From: Symbiodinium natans
Taxonomy: Eukaryota > Sar > Dinophyceae > Suessiales > Symbiodiniaceae
Direction of reading: 5' to 3'
Length of the DNA: 64,000 nt
Assembly: GCA_905221605.1 (NCBI GenBank)
Contig: CAJNDS010002341.1
Location: 295,083-359,082 of the forward strand
Shown in pieces: positions 9,828 through 19,222 of this stretch (the stretch's first letter is position 1; every line of letters starts with the position of its first letter). Position numbers and translations under genes: made by a program. The notes under the pieces are model-generated. The model saw nothing but the letters and a program-made list of their open reading frames with translations, was not told where the DNA came from and did not search any database.

Positions 9828-9948
9828 TTACTGCTACTGCTATCGTTACTGCGACTGCTGCTGCTACTGCTACTGCTGCTGCTGCTAGTGCGATTACGAC
9901 TAGTGCTACTACTAGTACTACTATTACTACTACTACTACTACTACTAC

Positions 9949-9983
<35 letters not shown>

Positions 9984-10175
9984 CTACTACTACTACTACT
10001 ATTACTACTACGAATATTATTTTTACTACTACTGCTAGTATTACTATTACTACTACTACTACACTACTACTACTACGACGACTACTACTACTACGACGAC
10101 TACTACTACTACTGCTACTACTACTACTATTACGACTACGATTATTACTACTCTACTACTACTACCTTCTGCCTT
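9828..10175 (+). repeat. CTA/CTG microsatellite with an inverted TAG block
   Basis: (CTA)n and (CTG)n tracts, with a block near 9949-9981 where the unit appears as TAG (the reverse complement), so the tract changes strand orientation and can fold on itself. Confidence 0.85.
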
Positions 10176-10189
10176 TCTTTGCCTCTTAC

Positions 10190-10495
10190 CCCTTACTACT
10201 TACTACCTACTAACTATTCCTACTACCCACTACCTCTACCTACTACCTACTACCTACTACCTATTACCAGTTACCTACTACGTACTACCTATTACCTGTT
10301 ACTTATTACCTATTACCTACTGCCTACTGCCTACTACCTACTACCTACTACCTACTACCTATTACCTCCTACCTCTACCTACTACCTACTACCTACTACC
10401 TATTACCTACTACCTACTACCTTCTACCTACTACCTACTACCCATTACCTACTACCTACTACCTACTACCTACTACCTACTACCTACTGCTACTA
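10190..10495 (+). repeat. Degenerate heptamer array ACCTACT
   Basis: About 300 bp made mostly of the 7-base unit ACCTACT with variants such as ACCTATT. It lies inside the CTA microsatellite. The period equals that of the nearby telomeric repeat, and on the complementary strand the unit is AGTAGGT, which shares TAGG with TTTAGGG. Confidence 0.8.
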
Positions 10496-10611
10496 CTACT
10501 ACCTACTACCTACTACCTACTACTACTACTACTTCTACTACTACTACTACTACTATTACTACTACTGCTACTCTGCTACTGCTGCTAACACTACTATTAC
10601 TACTACTGCTG

Positions 10612-10656
<45 letters not shown>

Positions 10657-10714
10657 GTACTAGTACTACTACTACTACTACTACTGCTACTACTACTACT
10701 ACTATTACACTACG

Positions 10715-10753
<39 letters not shown>

Positions 10754-10842
10754 GCTACTGCTACTGCTACTGCTACTGCTACTGCTACTGCTGCTGCTGC
10801 TGCTACTGCTACTGCTACTGCTACTACTACTACTACTACTAC
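10496..10842 (+). repeat. CTA/CTG trinucleotide microsatellite
   Basis: Continuation of the triplet tract, ending in mixed (CTACTG)n and (CTA)n just before CCCGGCGGCACG. Confidence 0.9.
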
Positions 10843-10943
10843 CCGGCGGCACGTAAACTGAACCCTTTTCGTCTGTGAAGCATGTGCTTCGCCTAGGCGG
10901 CAGCTCTATTTTGTGGTTAAAGAGTCATGTCTCCGTTTAAGGA

Positions 10944-11047
10944 CCCTAAACCCTAAACCCTAAACCCTAAACCCTAAACCCTAAACCCTAAACCCTAAAC
11001 CCTAAACCCTAAACCCTAAACCCTAAACCCTAAACCCTAAACCCTAA
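10944..11047 (+). repeat. Interstitial telomeric tract (CCCTAAA)14.9
   Basis: Fourteen perfect CCCTAAA units plus CCCTAA, with no mismatch. This is the plant-type TTTAGGG telomere repeat, which is also the type reported for dinoflagellates. It lies internally in one orientation, between a CTA microsatellite block to the left and another CTA run to the right. Confidence 0.95.
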
Positions 11048-11072
11048 GTGTGTACGGGTAAGGCGCCGCTGG

Positions 11073-11127
<55 letters not shown>
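11073..11127 (+). repeat. CTA microsatellite
   Basis: Uninterrupted CTA run starting 25 bases after the telomeric tract, followed by a more degenerate CTA/CTG zone to about 11235. Confidence 0.9.
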
Positions 11128-11249
11128 ATTTTCACTCCGTCCTCCTACTCTTACTGCTACTGCTACTGTCACTGCGAGCGCTTCTTGTTTTGCAATTGCT
11201 ACCACTGCTACCACGACTACGCCTACTACTACACTGGAGACGAGTTGAC

Positions 11250-13742
11250 GTTTTGCAAGCGTTCACACACAGTCACATCGGAGAGCGAGCTTGCTATTCA
11301 AGTGCCATCCGAGCATGTGTGTTGAGCGATTGCTTGAGTCGTGCTGGGTGAAGTCGAGATGAATAAAGCAGATTGTTTCTTTTCTTTGGGTCGTTCTGCC
11401 GACAGATGAGATGACCCTAAAGATCTCGAACTTTCGTCCAAGCTCAGTACTTCGACGCACACGTGGGATGTGTATATGTGGATGGGTGTGACAAGCAGCA
11501 AAAAAACATCTAACACATTTAGCTTGCGACTTCAAACTCACTCGATTCATAGTATCAAAATTTTGCACCCAAGAGTGCATCAGGTACACCGGAGCAAAAC
11601 AATATCAAGAGAGTCCGGTTTTGAGGAACAGCAGATGAGCACTACTGTGGCCGAAGTCTAGCTCCTTTTCTCAAACTGACGGTTTGAATGAAGCGGATGG
11701 TCAAGAGGCAAAAATGATATGAACAACAGAGTTTTTGGCATGTTCGCAACAGTCATGAACACTTGTGACAGCGCGTCTCGTTGCAGAGGCATCGAGCATT
11801 CTTCTGTTTTTCGTAAACGCCACACCGCTGGTTGTTCCAGTGTTGTGGGCATGTTCACAAAAGGCTTGTGACAGCGCGTCTTGTTCCAGCAACGTCAAAC
11901 ATCTTTTCGCAGTATATGATATACAAAGGCACAAACGCTGCAAATACCAGTGTTTTGAGCATGGTTAGAGTAGCATGGTGGCAACCAAACCCCCCCCGCC
12001 ACCCCCCCCACCCCCACCCACTTACAAAAAGACAACAAGAACCTTGAAAACCTTGTGCGGTTAGCCCCCCCCGTTTGCAAAACATGGACGCCTAGGCCTT
12101 CGCTCGTCAGATGGGCGCTGGCCAAATGCAGTTCTGTCGGCACTGGCGCTTTCCCGATTTTCCAAAGCTAAAGCGTCGCAGATGCGCCTTGTCCTCGCTG
12201 GTGCCGAGCAATCGCCGCTCGCCCACACAACTTCACATTGAAGTTTAGCCTTCGAAATGCCCGGCTCTACAGCGAAGGTCAGATGTGGTGCTGAGGCACG
12301 AGGTAGTTGCGTTCACTTTGCTGAAAGCTTGGCGGTTCGGACCGTAGCCGTCATCACGCTTCGCAACTTCAGCTTTGGGTGGCCTGCAGTTCGTGCAGCG
12401 GAGCTAGTGGAAGACCTGCCCACTGAAAGGGCAGGCCTCGGGGCAGTTTGGTTCCGAATTGAAACGTGCATGTCCAATGTAAAAGGCTTCCTGCGATCTC
12501 TGGTGAAGATTCGTCCCTGTCATTGAAGCTCGTGAGTGCAATGCAATTTGCGGCCCTCTCTCAACAGGTGATGCTCCCAACCGAACATCTGCAGATCCGC
12601 TTCGACAGTTGAGAAAATTCCTCAAGTCCCCACAGCTCAATGAGGCAAAGCCTCAGATCACATTTATCCACGCAATCGCTGCTCGTTGAAATGAAATCAG
12701 CACGACGTGCTCTTTGATCACAGACGCAAGGGTGTTGTTGAAGCCCTTTGCATGAAGGGTGAAATTTTGTGTGAAATTGTTTCCGGGCTGGCCCAGGCAT
12801 CCCGCTTGCCCCTTGCTACACAATTTGTCAGACCATTGCAGTCAAGAACCCTGGGGATAATGTTTGGGCGAGTGAGTCAATGAGTGGACGAATTTTTGCA
12901 TTCTCAAGCACGTGATGAGTGATAGTGCGAGTAACTGTGTGGAGTGGGCTGAGTGAGATGAGATGAATCAGGGTCGAAAACGGGCAATAGGGCGTTTGCA
13001 TCGTTCAGAACCGCTCCGCTACCCTCCTGTTGTAACCGACGATCAAAACAACAGGCAGTCTATATCGGTCAGTTTGGCACAACATTTTGAAGGCCGAACA
13101 CCTTTTTCATTTGCCCGACTGCCCGCGGGCCGCACGGGCCGCACGGGCCGCGGGCTGCACAGGCCGCAGGGCCGCGGGACCGCGTGATTGCGCGTAAATT
13201 GTAGTATTGTGGCAAGGCCCACATGTGCAGAAATTTGTGCTTTCAACTTGCTTTCAGTTTGTGCAGATTGTGCAAATGCTACATTGTGCAGGCAGTTGTT
13301 TTTTTGAGCCATTTTCACCCTTGCTTGTGCGTGCGCTTGTTGCGCCGGCCCGCAGCTTGTTGTAGGCCGTTTTAGGTTAGTTCGTGAACTTAGTCAAGCT
13401 GGAGCGTCCTGTGGCGACACTTGGAAGGCTGCCAAGCTGGAGAAGTGCAGCGGGAACTGTGCAAAAATGTTGCGGCCCTGGCCAGCTGAGGAACAAAAGT
13501 CCCAACGCGTGTGCATGACGTTGATGGCACCTTCGGGGGACACTGTCGGTATCTTACTGCGCATCAGCATTACTAGTCACAGATAAAGAGCGTGAGGCAT
13601 TGTAATGCGCTGGAGGTGTGCTTCGCGCCGAACGTCCCGAACGTGATGCAATACCCAATGGTGTATGTGCAGACTGGCATGACAGGTCGGATACACACAT
13701 GATGGTCTGCCAGTGTGAGTCATTGCGACACAGACAGGTCCC
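11250..13742. other. No gene recognised
   Basis: Short overlapping frames without recognisable domains. It includes the ~105-bp repeat at 11726-11970, a C-rich tract at 11988-12021 and a GGGCCGCAC-rich block at 13120-13180. Some exon-like frames (for example 12257-12526 +) cannot be assigned. Confidence 0.4.
11726..11970 (+). repeat. Degenerate ~105-bp tandem repeat, 2-3 copies
   Basis: CTTGTGACAGCGCGTCT at about 11762 recurs at about 11865, and the flanking words GGCATGTTCGCAAC, GGGCATGTTCACAA and GAGCATGGTTAG recur at a similar spacing. The copies are strongly diverged. Confidence 0.6.
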
Positions 13743-14529
13743 ATGGTGACGTGGGCGCCGTCATGTGATGGTGCTGCTCCAACCGCAAATTTTGCTACAA
13801 ATGCAATTGTTGCCACAAGTGCAAGCACGAACATGAGTGGCATGGTGGATGCCACGGCATGGTGGCCAAACCAAGCCATGCAAACTTGCCAGAACTTGCA
13901 AGTGCAACAAATGCAGACGCAAGCCGGGCAAGCCCAGCCGGCAAATTTACAGACTCAGCAGCCGACTCAGCCGCAACAGGCGCAACAGGCACCACAGGCA
14001 CCACAGGCACCAGTTCAGCAGGCGATGCTGCAAGTGATGGCGCAGGCGCAAGCGCAACCGCAAAATCAGATACAGGTGCAGATGCATCAATCACAAATGC
14101 AACAGCAGGCACACATGCAACAAGTACAACTGCAAGCGCAAATGCAACAAGCTGCTCAGATGCAATCGCAGATGCAGCAGATGCCCTTGCAACAGCTCCC
14201 CTTGCAACCAGTCCAGCAAAATCACATCCCCGACCAGACGGACAAGAAAATTTTCCAGCAATCTCCCTTCCATTTCCAAGTTACGCAGGTGTCGGATGAC
14301 TCTCAGCCCAAGACGCTGTTCAATACACCTGCACATTTGGCACTAGCCAAAGTTTCAAATGCTGAGCGCGAAGCTCGACACGCACAGCAGGAGCAGCCGA
14401 AGCAGTCGAAGCAGGAACCGCAAGCTGGGACGACACAAAAACAGCAGCAGTATCAGCAACAGCATCAGCCGCAGCAGAGGCAGCAAGGATTCTCAGCGCA
14501 GCCAGTTAACCGCTCGCATGCCATGGTCT
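13743..14529 (+). CDS. Glutamine-rich exon, probably N-terminal part of the PUF gene
   Basis: Open from an ATG at 13743 for 265 codons. From residue ~45 the protein is dominated by Gln, Met, Ala and Pro (for example QMHQSQMQQQAHMQQVQLQA) and ends in a Gln/Lys/Pro-rich region. Such low-complexity Gln-rich sequence commonly precedes the RNA-binding repeats in Pumilio-family proteins. It is on the same strand and directly upstream of PUF-repeat exons, so I assign it to that gene, but no splice junction joining the two can be proven by eye. It could also be a separate small gene. The stop at 14538-14540 is probably bypassed by splicing. Confidence 0.55.
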
Positions 14530-14544
14530 TAGTCTGCTGAAGTT

Positions 14545-16740
14545 GCCTGCGAAGTCCTTTGCAGCCGTGCCGCTTCGTGCGCAGTTGCTTGAGTCAGGCA
14601 CATGCAGTGAAAAGCTGGGCCCTGAGCTGGAATACCCTCTGACGTGAGTTAACTCGTGAGTGAAGCATAGTGAAGCCATGATTGCAATGTTCCAGGCTCC
14701 CCCGAGATGGACACCAAGCCATCTCAGGCATGGCAGTGCTGAAAAGTTAGGCAATTTGTAGGTGCTCCACATGGAGAGAAGTTTGAGCGAACCGAAGGCC
14801 GGCAAGCTTCGAACGCGGCGCAAGGTGCCAACAATGCCAACAGTGCCGTAAAATTAGGGCTGGCCTTCTTTCAGACTCAAGCGCAGTCAGCTGTTTCCGG
14901 TAGACAGGAGCCGGGTGCCAAAGCAGCCTCCGATCACGCGAAACTGTTCCAGACGCTCAGATCGAACTTGGAAGTGGGTGACGAGAAGGTCTGGCATTTT
15001 GCTTGCGGGGAATTGCCGGAATTGCCGTGGTTGTGTTCTGATTCTGGCCAGTGAGCTGTGCAGCAGCGAGCTGTGCAGGCGCGTCTTGATGCCATCCAGC
15101 AAATTCAGGGGAATGTGGTGGCTCTGGCCACTGAGGTGACTTGCCTTTAGTATGAGAGCATGTATGGCATGTATGCTTTATGTCAGAGCGCATGAAGCAC
15201 ATGTGGAGCTGACAACTCGAAGCCGTGGCCGAGTCCGAAAGCTCCAGCCGTGCTGTGCAGATGGCTTTGAAGGCTGGGTTTGTGTTCACCAGTGTGTTGT
15301 GCATTCATGGGTGTATGGTTACAGCAGCCTGTAGCATCTCAGAGCAGATCCTGGGCTTGTGAGGGGTTATGCTAAGTTCTGGTTGGTGTGGTTTTTTGGT
15401 GTCCTACTTCGTACTACTACTTCGTACCTCACATCTCGCCAGCCGCCTGGTTCTATTTGACAACTGCCGCATTCTTGGGGAAAAATCAGTTGGCAGGTGG
15501 CAACTCGCCAAACCGCGACGGAACTGTCGTCAGAGTTGACGGGACATATTGCAGAGGCTTTCTGGGCTTGGGTTGGAGCGTTTGTGAACGAAAGCGAATA
15601 TCAGTGACCTGTGGAGTCAGGTGGCATTGTCTCTGCATGGGAATCACGTGCTGCAGCGTGTCATTGAGGCATTTGTTTGTGGAAATTTGTGGTGTCAAGG
15701 TTGGGGTATGAACGGTATGGGAAAAGAGGTGTTGCCGTCCTCGAAGACGAACTTCATTGCAGAAGAACTCGTGACAAGAGCTGCAGAGGCAGGTATGTGA
15801 TGGCACGAGACTTCTCGAAGTACTGGAAAAGGGAAATCACGCCAGGTCGCTCGCAACGTCTTCGGTTGCCGTATTTTCTGCCGACTGCTTGAGCAGTCAG
15901 CGAACCTCACCTCTACGCAGAGGCTGCTTGCGAAGGCACATTGTCCCAACGGGGCGACCTTGAGTCGGGCTTGTCGAGCAAGCATTGAGCGGAGAACGTT
16001 AGTGGAATGTACCCCTGATGTATCCTGTCAGCTGTGCAGGTGATAAGAGATGCCGAAGATCTGGTCCAAAACCAATTTGGACGATACGTGGTGTGGACCC
16101 TATCGGACCCTGTTCAAAGAACTGTCAATTTGTTCCAGCCCGTGACCGTCCACGTCAGTGCACGGCGCAGGCCCAAGCAGTCCTTGAACATGGGACGGAT
16201 GAGCAGAGGCGTGGCCTGTGCTTTGCGAAATCTTGTCGACTTGCAGTTGCAACTTGTGCCAGAAATGCGTCGCTGGATTTAGGCGGATGCTCGCCGGAGC
16301 TCTTCGTGGCGACCTTAGCATACAGAAGTGTAAGCGGGCCGAGTAGCTTCTGGCAGCTGAGGCCCCCGAATCGTGGACCTAGCGCAGCACAGTCACGGCC
16401 CTTAGCTGTTGAATTCTCTTTGCAGTTTGGCCTCCTGGGCATCTCCTTGAATCGGGTACCGAGTTCCCTGTTGCAGTCAGGAAATGCCAGCCATGTCATT
16501 GAGAAGGCACTGACGTATTGCTCAGTGGATGACAGGCCTGGCAGCTTTTCGCGGCTAAGTCTCGCCATTGCGTGTGGCCCCGTCCTGGTCGGACTTCCGC
16601 GAGTGACAGGCATGCCATAGCGCTCCAGCTGCTGCAGCAGGAGATGCTCATATACGTCCGGACATGTACGAAGAGTCTCTGCACATGCTGCGTGTGACCG
16701 CCCCATCTGCAGTCATTATGATGAAGGGGATTGTGGACTC
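14545..16740 (+). CDS. Pumilio/PUF-family RNA-binding protein (multi-exon)
   Basis: At least five PUF repeats can be read in successive + strand exons. They are SSSRAVQMALK (~15245-15279), VALSLHGNHVLQRVIE (15621-15670), VARNVFGCRIFCRLLEQ (15846-15896), LVQNQFGRYV joined to AQAVLEHGTDEQRR (16040-16090 and 16171-16212), and SGNASHVIEKALTYC (16477-16535). LPSSKTNFIAEELVTRAAE (to 15788) and RLDAIQQIQGNVVALATE (15079-15135) fill inter-repeat helices. Base-contact triplets read S-R-Q, N-H-Q and S-H-E, as in classical PUF repeats that read A, U and G. The family binds 3' UTRs and controls mRNA stability and translation in the cytoplasm. Introns include 14644-14695 and 16091-16170 (GT-AG), and 15789-15845 and 16536-16609 (GC-AG). 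A canonical eighth repeat was not found; the 3' end after 16640 is uncertain. Confidence 0.85.
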
Positions 16741-17840
16741 AGGCTTGTGTAGCTTGTGGAGGCTTGGATTGACGGTTGAGGAGTGAGGAGGGCGAAGCCA
16801 CCTTAGCTGCCTTTGCTCATCTTTGCTCCTCGATCCCCGGCAACAGCTCCAGCTTCATAATCTGCAGGGCCTACTGGTCTCAGGCATTCAAAAATGTACC
16901 CAAAAGTAGGGAACCTTGTAGGATTTCGCCGCCCGCGTCAGTTATGTCGATCACTACCTCCGCCTTGCAGCAGGAGCCTCGCCATCAGGACACTGGAGTT
17001 GAGACTTTGGCGTAAGTCCGGCATGATTGCACAGTGTGGTGGGGACGCGCAGGATGCTGTTGGCATGTGTTGGCAACAAGCCAGGCGGACACAGTACGGT
17101 GGCTTCGTAGTCAAGGCGAGGAAACCGGGAACGGAAATGAATGATAAGATGAATTTACTTTATTTTGTTCTTGTTGCGCCGCCCTCAGAAGTAGGTGCGG
17201 TCATGTTCATCAGCACTCAGCATCAGCTTTGATGCTTGGATTGAGCAACTTCTTCCCACAAGAATTCAGGACACCAGACCCGACATATGCACTATATGAA
17301 AGAACAACTTAGAAGAAAAGTAAAGAATGAAGATGATGCATGAAGATAAATCAATGAGGTTTTATTTCATCACCGTGTGTCACGAGGGCATTCGAAGGCA
17401 CAAGACTTCTGTAGATCAGTTAGCTGCCCAAGTAGATGGTCGTAGATTCTTGGGTCGTTTTCCCCAAAGTCTAAACCTTGTGGTTCTGGAGATCTTTTGG
17501 GCGATTGAGCTTTTTCTTCAAGGCAGTGCCTAAAGTCAGTGGGAGGATCCTCAAACTTCTGTTTTCTTTGTCGTGAGGTTCAGGTTCCTCCTTTTGGAGA
17601 ACAGGAGGAATCTCAAGATGCTGTAGCTGATGGAAGGAATGCAATGTTTTTTTTGAACGCACCCATTCTGCGCGTGGCTTAGTCAAGGCGCTTCTGAACC
17701 TCGGCGGCGACGTTGAAGCTGAGGCCAGGCACGATACACGTCAAGAACTGCGAATGAGCCGCCGCCAAGTCTGCGAACTGAGGTTCGCCGACAGCTGTTA
17801 CACCTCAGCAGCCGAGTTTCTGAGCTCAAGGCAGGAGTCT
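16741..17840. other. No gene recognised
   Basis: Possible 3' part or untranslated region of the PUF gene followed by intergenic sequence. Reading frames are short and unassignable. Confidence 0.4.
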
Positions 17841-17844
17841 GCGC

Positions 17845-18080
17845 GATAGAGAGAGAGAGAGAGAGAGAGGCAGACAGAGTCAGACAGACGGAGAGCGAGC
17901 GAGAGAGAGAGAGAGAGAAAGAGAGCGAGAGAGAGAGAGAGAGAGACAGTGAGCGTGCGCAGGAAGGACGGACGGATGGACGGACGGAAGGCAAGAAGGA
18001 AGGAAGGAAGGCAGGAAGGCAGGAAGGCACAGCGAGGGAAAGCAAGCAAGAACGAGGAGGAGAGAGAGAGAGTTCTACTC
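17845..18080 (+). repeat. GA- and GGAA-rich microsatellite
   Basis: (GA)n, (GACG)n and (GGAA)n purine tracts. The long minus-strand Ser/Leu-rich frame over it is a by-product of the repeat. Confidence 0.85.
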
Positions 18081-18417
18081 CAAAGGGAGGGTGCCAACAC
18101 CGGTGGGGAGACGACGCTGTTTTGAGACTATGGGGGGAGGGGTTGATGTGGGATAAACGACAGCCGCGACGAGAAACAGATAGAGGGAGAGAGGGAGAGG
18201 ATTCCCCAGCAGCCCCCTTACAGACCTGTGTTTTTTCTGCCTTGGTAATGCGGAATGCGCGTCCCGACAGTTTGGTCCGTGCCTGGCCCTCGGTGTTTCG
18301 CAGTCTGCAAGCACGGGGGTGGTTTCCCCCCCGTACTGAACGGCTTATGGTCCTGCCCCAACCGAGACTATATTTGATTTGATCCGCAAGCATCTTCCCT
18401 GTTCATGGCTGATGGTC

Positions 18418-18478
18418 CCCCCCCCCTGACCCGGCCTGGTCCCCCTACATCCCCCTACCCCCCTCCCCCCCCCTCCAG
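18418..18478 (+). repeat. C-run cluster (G-quadruplex candidate on the minus strand)
   Basis: Several runs of five to nine C separated by short spacers. On the complementary strand these are G-runs able in principle to form a quadruplex. Confidence 0.55.
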
Positions 18479-19004
18479 AAGTCGGGTTCTTAGCCCCCGG
18501 TGCTTCACGGCCTGTGGTCACAACCGTCTCCATCTGTCCATGCATCTGTTGGTGTTTTGTGATCGCGTTTGTCTCCTCTTCTCTTTCTTTTTCTTCTTAT
18601 TGTTTTTCTTTTTCTCTCAGGCGTGTAGAGATTTGTAGCGCAAACGGCAGCCACTCCGCCATCGCTCCCATTTCAGGGAAGCAGGTGCAAGCAGTGAGTG
18701 CATGGGGCTTGGGAGTTGGGGGGCAGGGCTAAAGAGGGGATGACGTGCTCAAGACTGTCTGTGTGTCTGTGTGTGCGCGTGCAAGGCTTGGGAGTTGGGG
18801 GACAAGGCAGCGTCGGAGAAGTGGAGCAAGTGGGTGTGAGATGGATAGAATGTCGCAGTTTTAAATGGAAAACCTTCTCAGGCATACTTACTTTGTGTTT
18901 TATCCTGGTACTTCCACGTGTCCGGAGTTCGCATGTCCGCCCTAAACAGGGGCGCGCACCGCGCATTGGGGCCACTTCCGTAAGCTCCGCGAAAGAAAAG
19001 CAAA

Positions 19005-19222
19005 GACACAACGAGAGAAAGAAGAACAACGGGAGCGAGAGAGATGAAATGAGAAAGAGACGAAAGAGAAGAAAGAGAGAAAGAGAGAAAGAAAGAAAGT
19101 AAGAATTAAAGAAAGAAAGCAAGAAAGAAAGAAATAGAGAAATAATACAGAAAGAAAGAAATAATTATCAAACGAAAGGCAGACATAACGAAAGAAAGAA
19201 AGAACGAACGAAAGAAATAAAG
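19005..19222 (+). repeat. GAAA-type purine microsatellite
   Basis: Imperfect (GAAA)n and (GA)n tract, wholly purine for long stretches, with a few T interruptions. Confidence 0.85.

Noticed and set aside
9168-10856. 562-codon open frame rich in Leu, Tyr and Thr
   Set aside because: It is the translation of CTA/CTG microsatellite and heptamer repeats; several frames are open for the same reason.
17683-18393. 236-codon minus-strand Ser/Leu-rich frame
   Set aside because: Derived from the GA-rich microsatellite at 17845-18080.
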